A stretch of DNA of 64,000 bases from Xiphydria camelus (lineage: Eukaryota > Arthropoda > Insecta > Hymenoptera > Xiphydriidae), in the NCBI GenBank assembly GCA_963678675.1, contig OY783196.1:14068138-14132137 (forward strand), written 5' to 3'. How positions within the stretch are numbered: position 1 is the first letter of the stretch; each line of letters begins with the position of its first letter. Of the stretch, positions 11,561-22,139 are shown in pieces. Below the pieces are notes generated by a model. That model did no database searches and had not been told where the DNA came from. It saw only the letters and a program-made list of their open reading frames with translations. A program made the translations under genes and the position numbers.

Positions 11561-12415
11561 ATGTTATTATACACACACGTATTTTTTGTATATACTATTA
11601 TTTATATCTCTATTTTTGGTTTTCTTTCAATTGTATTCACTTCATTTGACAATGATCAATACTTGTTTCTATTTTATAATGTCACGATCACTCATAATAT
11701 TGTCACTATCACTCATATTTAACTGCAATACTTGCAAACAATCACACAACAAAACTAAGTATGTAATAGTTCATCTGCACAACACATCAACGGCATTTTT
11801 ATATTTTTAACCCTTATGTGAATAACCAGCCGGAATAGCGTTGTATTATCAATGTCTATTGAGTCTCGAGCAGGAGTTGGTCTTTACACAGAGAATTGCG
11901 AACAGTAAGTGATTGTAAAAGCGGCTAGCGGGGCAGGGGTATGCTTCGACTTTATTTTTCTATGCATGGTGGGAGAAGCAAATTCTTCGAAACCACCGAG
12001 CTGGAGCATGAAAATTGGCGCCGGGAGAGTACGGAGATTCAGCGCCGTTCGGTTGGTGCTATCCCCGAAGAAGTACACGTGCACCGCAATAGTCGAATTT
12101 ATTGCGGGTCTGCACTTTGTTCGAGGAGAGCATAAAAGGCAGAGGGTTTCTGTTGCCTCCCGCGAGGCTCCTGAAATCTGAGCACGCGGTCGAGGCCCTT
12201 CGCTTGCGACCCGGCGCCTATCACTCTCGCTAGACTGAGTTACTATCTATTTAGCCGGTCAAATAGACTGAAATTTCTCTGGCAGTAAATTTTTATCGTG
12301 TATCCACTGCAATCTAGCTAGATTTATTTTTCTCAACCGAGATTCTAGACTAACTCTCGCTAGATTGTTCTCAATGCTGTGTCCACTTGAGTAAATCTAG
12401 CTGAAAACGAAAGAA
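11561..12415. other. No gene recognised
   Basis: AT-rich 11561-11880, then a GC-richer part (11890-12190). Overlapping open frames on both strands here share no family features. The CTAGACTGAGTTACT and TCTAGCTAGATT words around 12230-12400 form weak inverted repeats. I see no gene. Confidence 0.4.
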
Positions 12416-12720
12416 CACGTTCGCCAGTGCGCATTTGTATTTATAATTGTGATACTATTAAACAGTACAAATCGTTGTGTCTAATTCAAAAAGCGCATTT
12501 AGTTTACTCTCTCTTAACTCTGCCATCAGTCGCTGTTCCGTCTCGCGATAAACGGAATTCGACACAACGGTTCGTACCGTTTAATGGTATCACAGTCATA
12601 AATACAAATGCGCACTGGCGCACGTATTCTTTCAACGGATGCGTGGTCCATCCTTCCTATCGCATACTTTCTACAAAGAAGAATTTCGATGTTTCACATC
12701 TAACAATTTTCCTATACAAA
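12416..12720. mobile_element. MITE copy B (12416-12625) and shared flank
   Basis: Same family and inverted ends as copy A. It is about 36 bp longer in the centre, with an inserted block ending CGATAAACGGAATTCGAC. The following 95 bp (12626-12720, GGTCCATCCTTCCTATCGC) match the flank of copy A, so the mobile or duplicated unit is larger than the MITE. Confidence 0.7.
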
Positions 12721-12889
12721 CGGTATTTAAATGTTATTTTTAAACGTGCTAACCAATGATCAATCAATCCTCATGCTTTCATTAATGAGGGTAAATACTG
12801 CTTCGTACACCGATACAGTGAGCGTGAAGTAGTAAGTGGTTAAGCCAGGGCTCGGTGAAAGGGGACCATTGAGTCGTGACGGAGAGAGC

Positions 12890-12960
12890 CGATGCGTCCC
12901 GAGTTGGTGACCGTTGCCTCTATATCTATATATAGAATAGATATAGATATAGAGGCAATG
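12890..12960. repeat. Inverted repeat GTTGCCTCTATATCTA
   Basis: A short hairpin around TATATATAGAATAGATATAG. The block AGATATAGAGGCAAC recurs at 32186-32206, followed in both places by an AACGTTCGCC(T/C)GGCCT sequence, so it belongs to a dispersed repeat. Confidence 0.5.
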
Positions 12961-12980
12961 TTGAACGTTCGCCTGGCCTT

Positions 12981-14273
12981 AAGGTCCCCATACACGTTCA
13001 GTCGGCCGGCCGGCCGTGGCCTGCAGGCCGACTGTCAGTCGGCCGTCAGTCCTGGCCGACCTGCCGCACACACACACAGTTAAGGTACCTATGCACGTTT
13101 AGTCGGCCGGCCGCTTTCCGCTACGCACATAAATTTAAATGAGGAGTCGCTACCTGCCGGGGGCCTGTTGATTAATAAAATTAAACGCGTGTTGGAGTTC
13201 ACCGACAGGGATTCGTCCGGCGACGGACTGACGGTAAAATTTTACTCCAGTCTGAAATTTTATGACCTTGCAACCACGCCCTTTCTCGGAAAGGTTAATT
13301 ACCGGACGGGCCGAAATAATCCGTCTCCCGCATTACCTATACCTGTATACCTATTGTAATACATATCGCTATCTTTTTTTATTCTTATTTTATTAATAAA
13401 TTTTAAATATTACTTTTATTAATACCTATATCCTAGGTATCAGTTTAATGTTCATTAATTTTGGAATAAAATACTTAAATATATTTCTATATATTTTTAC
13501 ACTTTATCTTTAAATATTCCTCCTTCAAGGTCAAAAATATATATTTGCAAGTCTCTGGGATAATTTTTCCCAGAGCTTGTGGCGAAATAATTGCGCTGAA
13601 TTTTAAATCCTCCATACTGCGCCCTGTTGCCAAATATCTCAGGGTCACCAAAAGCCGATCTTCTGCGGTAATGGCTTGCCGCATTACGGTGTCCTTTGTC
13701 GTAATATGTGGCTTTACCAAATTTAGCAAGTACTGGAAACAATTCTCGTCCATCCTCAGGAAATTTTTCAAACCACTTGGACTGGATTGACGAAGTTCAT
13801 GTACGAGCCCCACGTGAGATAAAGTGCATTTCTTCAACCACTCTTTCATCCAAATTTGTCTCTTTTTTCGTTTCCTCTGCTGGTTTGTCAAAATAACAAG
13901 TGTAGCTGCGTATTCTTTTTGCGACATATTTATACTCTCAATATAAAATCGTTATGCTACTATCGAAGCCGGCAGAGAACTGACGGACGCATTCGGTGAA
14001 CAAAATTGTAGGTGTAGTTTGAATAGGGTAAATGATACAGTCATTGGCCATGCGATAGTGATTGGCCCCCTCTCATAACAAATGCATTCGATAGAAAGAG
14101 GAAACGATAAGCCAATTTCTGTATAATTTCGTCTGTTTAAAAGGCCAATCACTGGAGGTTTTACCCTATCGATAACCCGCGGCCGGCCAGGACTGACGGC
14201 CGACTGACAGTCGGACCCACAGTCCACGGCCGGCCGGCGGCCGGCCGGCCGACTGAACGTGTATGGGGCCCTT
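12981..14273 (-). mobile_element. PIF/Harbinger transposon, 1.29 kb, internally deleted
   Basis: Ends AAGGTCCCCATACACG and CGTGTATGGGGCCCTT with GC-rich TIRs of 80-100 bp built from CGGCCGGC and GACTGTCAGTCGGC words. Immediately inside the left TIR, at 13080, a second similar terminus begins (GCACGTTTAGTCGGCCGGCC). It contains a Harbinger transposase fragment on the minus strand. The flanking TAA/TTT is an imperfect duplication. Confidence 0.75.
13487..13927 (-). pseudogene. PIF/Harbinger transposase, N-terminal part
   Basis: 146 residues with the classical start of the nuclease: RKRQIWMKEWLKK, HELRQSSPSGLKNFLRMDE, NCFQYLLNLVKPHI, TTKDTVMRQAIT, LLVTLRYLATGRSMEDL and ISPQALGKIIPETCK. These lie before the DDE core in full proteins (usually 350-400 residues). 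The catalytic part is missing; after residue 146 the sequence runs into AT-rich DNA. The ATG at 13927 agrees with the family start region. It is a truncated gene within clear TIRs, so this copy would need a transposase from elsewhere. Confidence 0.85.
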
Positions 14274-14373
14274 TAGCGTATTTAGCCACTCCAGCGACGT
14301 TTCACGAGCAGCCGGTCTCACCCCCGAAGCGCGGCATAAGATGTTTCACATCAAAAGCTTCATTTACCTGGGC

Positions 14374-14669
14374 AACTGGAAGATATAAATTTTCTTTTTT
14401 TGTGTGCTATGAACTCCTGGAGTTTCACGGAGAACACTTCCTTGGATAAAACAAGTATTACCTTGTCTTTCCTCTCGTACGTTGCTGACGTGATACCCGA
14501 ACACTAGTTTGAGACCTTTTTTTTCTGTTCTTTTCCGAAATTTATCAAGTCTGACTGGCTGGAAATGGGCAGTGATAACAAGGCTTGCCATTTCGAACGC
14601 CAATAACCAACTATAAAATTTCGCCGCCGAAACAGTGGAATATCCATTAGCTGCCGACAGCTTGCTCAC
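14374..14669 (-). pseudogene. Probable upstream exon of the SWIM/YqaJ gene
   Basis: An open frame of about 100 residues with text such as LVFGYHVSNVREERQGNTCFIQGSV, the kind of strand-rich segment seen just before the SWIM finger in these proteins. It ends at CCCAG followed by GTAAAT, a good donor, 3.2 kb before the acceptor at 11203. The phase fits only if the last nine or so codons are read in another frame, which points to a slip in the A-run near 14393-14400. Its true start is unknown; the frame is open upstream to a GTG at 14669. PIF/Harbinger (12981-14273) and MITE copies fill the presumed intron. Confidence 0.5.
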
Positions 14670-14792
14670 AACAGTTGTCAGAAAAATCCGCGGTGTGGTG
14701 TGCGCATCGCCTCAGCTTTCTACTGGAGAGGCGTATGGTCACGACAGACTTGTGTAAACCTGCATTTGTAGAGCAGCATTTCGAACGTATAG

Positions 14793-14986
14793 TGTTAATT
14801 CGCGTAGTTATTATTCAATTTCCACATGGGATGTGCAATAAAACAAACGGATTTATTTGGTTCAAAAACAGTACAGCGTGGTTGCATAAAGTCTATATCG
14901 TACTAGTCATAGAATATATATTTTATAGATAGGAGGGTTGGTAGTTCGTTTCCGCATAAGGGTCGGTAAAGACGATTTCTCTAACA
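14793..14986 (-). repeat. Copia 3' LTR
   Basis: 194 bp, plus-strand ends TGTTAATTCGCG and TCTCTAACA. It pairs with 19223-19418. AATAAA-type words are present on both strands. Confidence 0.93.
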
Positions 14987-15088
14987 CTCCCGCTTCGACT
15001 TTACCGTCTATTGTCGCGCGCTCCTATCTTCTTCGCTTTCGCGTTCGTCTCCGCGGACTTCCAGCTCTTCGCGATTACGTGGGAATTG

Positions 15089-18000
15089 CTACCGAGGTAG
15101 GGGCTTCGTCAGGATGTCGGCCTGTTGCTTGTTTGACGCAACGTATTCCAGCAGGAACTCCTTTGCCGCGTATTGTTCTCGAACGTAGTGGAATCGAACA
15201 TCGATGTGCTTGGCGCGTTTGTGGTACACTGGATTTTTCACGAGGCATATAGCACTCTGGTTGTCCATATATAGCGTCGTGGGAACGTTTTTGTCATTTA
15301 GAAGTTCCTTTATGAGGGACTTCACCCATGTTATCTCCTGTGCAGTCCGGCAAGCAGCCATGTATTTGGAATCCATTGTAGATAGAGCAACGGATTGTTG
15401 CCTCTGTGATTTCCACGAGATTGTCCCTGAGGCGAATTTTAGAACAAATCCCGTCGTCGGTCGTCGCGTCTCTAATTCTCCGGCATAGTCTGCATCACTG
15501 TAGGCTAGCAGCTTCTTTTTCTTGCTGCTTTCGAAACGTAGCCCGTATCCGACTGTGCCTTTGAGGTATTTGAGGATTCGCTTTACGGCTTTCCAATGTG
15601 TTATGGTGGGGTTGTCCAGGTATTGGCTTGCTCGATGCTCCGCAAACATAATATCGGGTCTTGTCGCCACTGACAAGTACATGAGACTTTCCACGACTTC
15701 ATGATACGGCGCCGTTGTTGATTCGCTCTGGCCTCCCGCTTGAGCGAGAGGGCTCAACTCTTGGTGTGGATCTGCAGGGATGCTTACTGGGTTCGCTTCT
15801 CCAATTCTGTATCGCTCCAAAATTCTCTTCGTGTAGGTTTCTTGGTGTAGGAGGATCGAGCCGTTCGACGCGATCGCTCTATTTGCATGCCCAAAAACAG
15901 ATTTGCGTCGTTGTACGTTATCTCGAATTATTTCTTGAGACCGTCGAGGAGCTTATCGATCAGTGCTTGATCCAGCGAAACGACGAGCCCATCGTCTATG
16001 TAAATTGTCAATATTAGTTTCTCGTTGTCGCCTAGGCTAGTGAATACGCACGGGTCTGCTGTTGTCGCCTTTAAGTTAAAATTTTAAAGGAATTCCGTAA
16101 AGCGTCGGTTCCAGCAGCGGGAAAACTGTTTGAGACCGTCAGACTTCGTTTCAATGTGCAGATCCTACCTGTCCCATCATCGTATCCTTCCAGTTGCTGC
16201 ATACAGATCGTTTCGTCGATATTGCCTTACAAGAAGGCTGTTTTCACGTCGAATTGTTTTATTTTCATGCGGTCGCTAGCGGCTATAGCGAGGATTGTCC
16301 GGATTGAATCGAACCTGACTACGGGGCTATAAGTTTCTTGGTAGTCAATTCCCTCCCGCTGTCTGAACCCGCGTGCGACAAGTCTTGCTTTGTAACGCTG
16401 GACGTTCCCATCGGCGTCTCTCTTTAGCTTGGACGTCCATTTACAGTCTATGGTTTTTAAGTTGTCGACTGGTTCTACGAGTTTCCATACGTCGTTTCGA
16501 GCGATGGACTCAATCTCTTCGTTCATGGCTTTCTTCCACAGCTCCACTTCTTTGCTTTCGATGGCTCCGCGGTACGAGAGGGGTTCTTAGTTCTCGGCTA
16601 GGAATAAATCGCTTATGTAGTCGCGGAATCTCGTGGGAGCTCTCAACGTTTCTTTGTCACGAAGTCTGTGACCTTCGTTGTTATTATTGTCTTCCATCAT
16701 TGAGTGTTATTTCTTCCGTGGTTCGTTCAGGTTCAGCAGGAGGCTCAACCTGTTCAATCTCAGAGGCGTCTTCCTCGCCGTTTTCCAATTGTTCGGCCAT
16801 CCATCGTCCATCGTTGTCCTCGTTGTCGACGTCGTCCTCGGAGTCCTGTTGTTCATATCCTTCATTTGACCGTGTGTCTTCGTCTTCCGGTGCTCCTCTA
16901 GTGATTACTCGATTGGATCTTCAGGAGAAGACGACGTCTCTTGTCACTGCAATTTTGTTGTCGTCAGGGTACCATACTCGATATCCTTTTGTTTCCTCAG
17001 CGTACCCGATAAAATATCCTTTCTTCGCTTTCGTGTCGAACGCTTGACGTTTCTCTTTCGGCAAATGTGTGAATACTTCCTCGCCGAAGATGTGAAGGTT
17101 TTTAACGCTTGGTTCTCTTCCGAACCATAGTTCTGACGGTGTCTTGTCTTTAACGCTGCTTGTCCCGGTCATATTCAAGGTGGTTACAGCCGTGTTAATT
17201 GCTTCTGCCCCAAACTCCGCGCCGAAATCTCTTGCGAGCATGAGCGTCCTGCCTGCTTCCTTTAGGGTTCGATTGTCTCTTTCTGCAGAGCCGTTTTGCT
17301 CCGAAATGTACGCCACGGTGCGTTGATGTCAAATCCCAAGTGCGTCTGTCAGTGTTTTTATTTCGCTGTTGACAAATTCGAGTCCATTGTCCGTGCGAAA
17401 TATTCGAATGCCTCTCGGACAATGTTTCTCTGCCTCTTTGAAGAATTTTCCTACGTAGCTCGCTGCTTCTGCTTTGCTCTCGAGGAAGTGAACTTTGCGA
17501 TAATGCGAATGGTCGTCCTTCAGCAGGAGGAAATATCTCGAACCTCCAAAAGATTTCGTGGGCATGGGTCCGCAAAGGTCAGCATGTATGATCTCGCCGA
17601 TGTCTTTGGATTTCGACGTGCTTTCCGGAAAGGGGAGTCGATGCATCTTTCTAGCGGTACATGCCTCGCAAAACGGGTCTTTCGCTTCCTTCACAGGTAT
17701 ATTAAGCCTCTTGAGGATCTGTCTCACGCGACGAAAGTTTTGTTGAGCCAGTTTCTCATGCCAAACTTGAAGCATGTCCGTTGAGCTCACATGCGCTTAC
17801 GGCAGATCCTTTTCCCATCCCGATCACGGCGGTTCCTTGACTGCGAATTGCACGTTACGAATAATTTTTCTTTACGTATTCTCGTCGCGATAATGCGACC
17901 TTCCTTTGTTAGCTCGCAGGTTGAATTTGTCGATTGCATCTTGAGTCCCTTGTCAAGCGCCGTGCCGACTGAAAACAGGTTGTACGTCAATCTGGGAACA

Positions 18001-19080
18001 TAAAGTACTTCAACGAGGTGATTCTTGTTCCAGGTTTTTCCATCGAGCATATCAACGTTGATGCAGCCTTTTCCAAAGGCTTCGATGCATCCCCCGTCGC
18101 CTATGCGTACGGGCACAGGGTAGCCAAAGGCTTCATATGTGATGAACCAGTTTCTTTGACAGCACATATGATCGCTGGCTCTCGAATCCAGTCTGTGTCT
18201 TTAGCGGACCGCGTCAGTTCTGATTGGAATGCCACGCTCACTAGGCCTTCGCCAAAAAGTTTCCTTCCGGATGTCTTGTTGGTTCCTCCTGAGTTGTCGT
18301 CTCCATTTCTTTGCGAGCAATCTCTGGCCCAATGCTCTGTTTCCCCATACACGTAGCATTTAACTGGTTTCGACGAACTGTTTGGCGCGCCTTTTGATCT
18401 ATTGCCTCTACCGCGCCTGAATTTTCCTCGTTGTGCATTTAACGCTAAAGCATTTCCATTCTTGTCTTCTCGAATGTCGATTCTCGATTCCTCTGTGGCC
18501 AGCTTCGACTTCAGGTTGTCAAGCATGCGTTCTCCCGCTGGCGCCGAATCTCACGCACTGACGAAGTGTCTAAAGTTCCCTGGTAGAGTCATGAGGATTT
18601 TCGCGATCATCATTGAGTCAGAAATTTCCTCACCCATCAGTTTCAGTCGGTGCGCTATATCCTCCAGCTTGGCGATGTGAGTCAAGATGTCGTCCGTGTT
18701 CTGTTTTGTGGCGTTGTACCAGTCGCGTTGAAGCATGTGAATGCTTGTTTCGGATTTCTGCTCGTAAATAGACAACAATTTTTGCCATATTTCTGCTGCG
18801 GACGTGCAATTTATTATGTGCAGTATCGGCTGCAGTCCGACAGTCATCACGATGACCTTTTGAGCTGCGGCGTCGAGTTTCAACCATGATGCAAGCTCCT
18901 TCACGTGTGCGACTTCCACTGCGGCATCCGTAGCTTCATCTAGGGTTGGTTTCGCACTCGTTCCCAATGCTACCTCTAGTGCACACTGTGCGAATTTAGT
19001 ATCACTCGTATTTGAAACTTCCAGACTGCCCAGGTTTCTCTATTTGTCAGTTTTGCTACTCTCATGAGCTCGCTCTCCAT
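15089..19080 (-). pseudogene. Copia gag-pol polyprotein, degraded
   Basis: Starts at the ATG at 19080 (LMRVAKLTNRETWAVWKF, a Copia Gag start). Gag follows, then a zinc knuckle whose second Cys is Tyr (KCYVYGETEHWARDC). The protease active site is damaged: the DSGA box reads DSRA and sits next to a frameshift near 18180. GAG-pre-integrase has WHEKLAQQN with Gln for the usual His. Integrase shows HADLCGPM, FRTDNGLEF and NGSAERDN. RT keeps DVKTAFL and YIDD (15991-16002). RNase H at 15820-15089 has YSDADYAG, ALSTMDSKYMA and ADILTKPLP. At least six frame breaks lie along the way. Order and motifs leave no doubt about the family. Confidence 0.92.
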
Positions 19081-19222
19081 TTTGCCGGCTATCATTTTCC
19101 ACTATTGCTCGAGACAGGGGGTAACCTCAAAATTCAGCGTCACTGTGTTTTCACAATTCTATCGTCCACAATATCTTTCCCTTCCGAAATAATTATTGGA
19201 CGTTTTTCCTGGGCCCATAACC

Positions 19223-19418
19223 TGTTAATTCGCGTAGTTATGATTCAACATCCACATGGGATGTGCAATAAAACAAACGGATTTATTTGTTTCAAGAACA
19301 GTACAGCGTGGTTGCATAGAGAATCTATATCGTACTAGTCATAGAATTTATATCTTATAGATAGGAGGGTTGGTAGTTCGTTTCCGCATAAGGGTCGGTA
19401 AAGACGATTTCTCTAACA
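19223..19418 (-). repeat. Copia 5' LTR
   Basis: 196 bp, nearly identical to the 3' LTR. The primer site lies directly inside it at about 19208-19222 on the minus strand. Confidence 0.93.
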
Positions 19419-19453
19419 TATAGTTTTCTATATCATTCATTATAGTCCGAGAG

Positions 19454-19537
19454 CTAGCAACGTGCTCTTTTTCTTGCTCTTTTTTTTTTGAGAATCACAA
19501 TAACAGCAGCCAAAGCGAGCATGTCGTCATCATCCAT
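19454..19537 (-). pseudogene. Harbinger-like transposase N-terminal peptide
   Basis: 27 codons from an ATG: an acidic start (MDDDDM), a short hydrophobic run and a basic KKKRARKRARC tail, then TAG. Several insect Harbinger transposases begin this way, before a Trp-rich block. The next block is missing. It sits between the Copia copy and the right TIR of the 10.9-kb element and supports, weakly, the idea that this was a Harbinger element. Confidence 0.35.
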
Positions 19538-19579
19538 TGTACTTCAATTAACTGTTCAAATGTTTGTACCATGACTGGG

Positions 19580-19816
19580 GCCGATGCATTTTAAAGTAAG
19601 CATGCGCAAAAAACTTGTACAAGCATACTTGTCAAGTATACAGTTACGTGTGAGGCCGATGCATTTTTAAGTAAACATGCACAAAAACTTGTACAAGCAT
19701 ACTTGTCAAGTATACAGTTACGTGTAAAGCCGATGCATTTTTAAGTAAACATGCACAAAAAACTTGTACAAGCATACTTGTCAAGTATACAGTTACGTGT
19801 GCCCCCCCCCCCCCCC
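19580..19816. repeat. Three 75-bp subterminal tandem repeats and poly-C
   Basis: Copies begin at 19580, 19655 and 19729, each with GCCGATGCATTTTTAAGTAA and the palindromic ATACTTGTCAAGTAT. The last runs into 15 C residues (19802-19816). The unit contains the TIR core, so the right end of the 8953-19824 element has amplified its own terminus. Confidence 0.9.
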
Positions 19817-19827
19817 GGCTGCCTTAA

Positions 19828-20340
19828 GGGAGTCATAGAAACTTATAACCTTTAAATTCTGTGAATAAAACATGCAGACCGATAAACTCTTTATTAGACA
19901 CTGCATTCACTATGAATGAGGTCGGCCGGTGGTCGATTGGCGCATTAATGGCGCCACGGCGCTCGGTTCCTTTCAATATGGTAATACCATAGTGGTACCC
20001 AGGGTCGAAATACATAACCTATTGTGAATAACTATATTAAGCGTGAATACAAATAATTTTGACCATAACCCATTTCCACGATGTAAAATTTATATCTTTT
20101 TCAATAAGTGAATCAATTAACTTATGAAACAACGTCCATGCTATTGCCCCAACCTCGCTATATAATGGAAGTGTTATACTTTCCCGCCAAAATGAGGGAA
20201 CCCAACGCCCTGGCGCCATCTGCGTTTAGTTTTGCCCGGCCGATCCCATTTCATCCAGGAAAAAATGTTAGGAAAGCATGTGAATCGATCTGTTCTGTTC
20301 TTGGGGATTACATTGTATCTAAAAGTACATATCTGTACCT
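19828..20340. other. No gene seen
   Basis: Mixed sequence without family motifs. Short open frames on both strands look like chance. It lies between the large TIR element and a mariner remnant. Confidence 0.4.
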
Positions 20341-20402
20341 CAGAGCTAGACTATGTTAAGTCCTATGTTAAGACTACGGACTTAACATAGTCTGGCTCTG
20401 AG
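20341..20402. repeat. Hairpin next to mariner
   Basis: Arms CAGAGCTAGACTATGTTAAG and CTTAACATAGTCTGGCTCTG around a 22-bp centre. It lies directly at the broken left side of the mariner and may be a separate small MITE. Confidence 0.65.
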
Positions 20403-20412
20403 ATACAAAATA

Positions 20413-21334
20413 TGTAAGTATTGGTATAAAATGTTTAAAGACGGTGATTTTGATGTTAGTGACCGTGAACGTACCGGGACCCCTGTAAAGGTTGACGACC
20501 AAGAACTGGAAGCGTTGCTGGATGAAAACGCTTGCCAGATGGAAAACAACTTTCAGAACAGCTAGGAGTAACTCAAAAAAACTACTTCCTATCGCTTAAA
20601 AGCAACGGGAAAGATTCGAAAAAGAACAAAGTGGGTGCTACACTCTTTGATTCAAGAAAAAATAGCCGGCTTGACATGTATTGTGTGTGTGGTTGTGTGT
20701 GTGCTTTACAACAAGCAACAAAGAAAGTTTTTTTATGGAAGATTGTGACCGGCGATGAAAAATGGATTTATTTTGATAATCCGAAACGCTGATATCATTG
20801 AGTTGACCCCGGCGAGCCAACGACATCGACGCCAAAGCGCAATATTCACTGTAACAAAGTCATGCTGTGTATATGGTGGGACATGAAAGGCGTACTCCAT
20901 TATGAACTTCTAAAACCTGGCCAGACAGTTACTGCCGATCGCTATCGTCAATAATTAATACGTTAGAACCAAGAAATTGACCGAAAGCGTCCATTTACCG
21001 GCAAAGGAAAACGTTCAATAAAACTGTTCCATGACAACGCCAGGCCTCATGTGGGTTGACCGGTCAAGGATACGTTAATGGTTCTTGTATGGGAAGTTGT
21101 ACTACACCCAGCGTATTCACTAGACTTATAATTAGCTCCAACTGATTTTCACTTGTTTTGGAAAATGCAAAACGAGTTGTCTGATGTGCGATTCAAAACA
21201 TTTGATGAGGTCCAAAAATGGGTCGATAACTTCCTCATCCCGCAAGATGAAACTTTCTTTGCGGAAGGCATCCGTGAATGACCTACAAGATGGCTGAAGG
21301 TAATTGAAAGTGAGGCGGATTATTTTGATAAATA
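20413..21334 (+). pseudogene. mariner transposase, 5' truncated
   Basis: DD34D transposase of the mariner group. Opens within the HTH region (KYWYKMFKDGDFDVSDRE), then LEALLDEN, an in-frame stop, GVTQKNYFLSLK, the first catalytic block (VTGDEKWIYFDNPKR), [23 protein letters not shown] with the second Asp, and a C-terminal end VIESEADYFDK with a TAA at 21334. Several stops and frameshifts occur, and a (TG)n-rich insert sits near 20680. The right TIR ends CTTATTTGTACACCTAA at 21408 followed by TA. The left end and start codon are gone. A closer relative lies at 42700-43530. Confidence 0.88.
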
Positions 21335-21408
21335 AATGTATTTTACTTTTTTCAAAAATAAATTTTGAAATTTTGCAAAAGTCTTCTAAAACTTATTTGT
21401 ACACCTAA

Positions 21409-21858
21409 TAATAGAGAGTTGACGAATATCTATTTTTCTCACTCTTGACGATCCGTCGATCCGATGCAATCGAAAAAGTTGTTTATGATTAGTTCTCAGT
21501 TTTATAGATGTAGGATTTATCTTGAGTATATTTGCAGTATTGCAACTGAAAGTTAACTGAAACACAGTTTTACTTTGTGCAAAATGTAAACTCGAATTCG
21601 ATCGAAAATAAAGTCGATTTACGGTTGAATATCGGTTTATTTTTTATCTAAGAAATCAAGACAGTTCTGATATTCAACTACAATATTATTTGGTTTATTT
21701 TCAGTTTAGATTTTGCACAAAGTAACCTTTCGTTTGGCTGTTCCTTTTTGGTTTCATCGATCCGTTAGAGGTCGAAATGTTTACATATATATTTCGGCAT
21801 GCTAAAAAATATATGTTTATTAATTTCAAATAATTACAAAGTATCTTGTTCTGATATA
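21409..21858. other. No gene seen
   Basis: AT-rich. It contains loosely related inverted words (AACTGAAAGTTAACTG; CATTTTGCACAAAGTAA near 21580 and 21710 as an inverted pair), suggesting an old palindromic MITE around 21575-21730. Confidence 0.4.
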
Positions 21859-22139
21859 CAGGGTAAACCAGGCTAAACGTCATTTTTTTGATATGTGATA
21901 GAACAACAAGAAAAAGTAGACTCATAAGAAAATTTGTTTCAAAAATGTTTCCTAACAAATATACAGGGTGTCAAAGTTATGATGAGAAAACCATTTTTTT
22001 TCGAAACTTTGGCACCCTGTATCTTTGTTAGGAAACATTTTTGAAAACAATTTTCTTATGAAAGTCTACTTTTTTCTTGTTGTTCTATCACATATCATAA
22101 TTAATGACGTTCAACCTAGTTTTAGCCTGCTCGCAACCC
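21859..22139. mobile_element. Palindromic MITE with about 120-bp arms
   Basis: The left arm starts CAGGGTAAACCAGGCTAAACG and the right arm mirrors it, meeting around AGTTATGATGAGAAAACC. CACCCTGTAT and ATACAGGGTG words occur at the inner junction. TA next to the ends fits a Tc1/mariner-type non-autonomous element. A half copy lies at 27640-27800. Confidence 0.7.

Larger units (their letters stand above)
14793..19418 (-). mobile_element. Copia LTR retrotransposon with both LTRs and TSD
   Basis: LTRs at 14793-14986 and 19223-19418 begin TG and end CA. The 5-bp duplication TATAG is present at 14788-14792 and 19419-19423. On the minus strand the 5' LTR is followed by GGTTATGGGCCCAGG, the known Copia primer site that pairs with an internal part of initiator-Met tRNA. 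A purine-rich GAAGCGGGAG precedes the 3' LTR. The 4.6-kb body carries gag-pol in standard Copia order with many breaks. Hand comparison gives about 8 substitutions and one 2-bp indel over about 194 bp of LTR. Confidence 0.95.
8953..19824 (-). mobile_element. Large PIF/Harbinger-like element carrying a SWIM/YqaJ gene
   Basis: The left terminus (AGGCGGCT then ACACGTAACTGTATACTTG) and the right terminus read on the other strand share about 65 bp, including a 28-bp identical core. The right copy has a run of 15 C inserted after 9 bp. Both ends are flanked by TAA (8950-8952 and 19825-19827), the duplication expected for PIF/Harbinger. Inside are a Harbinger-like N-terminal peptide on the minus strand (19454-19537) and a broken SWIM/YqaJ gene. 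Nested insertions (12981-14273, 14793-19418, MITEs) account for more than half its length. That the ends belong to one element is an inference from TIR and TSD. Confidence 0.6.

Noticed and set aside
19580..19800. Possible CRISPR-like array
   Set aside because: Direct tandem units with no distinct spacers, in a eukaryotic transposon terminus.
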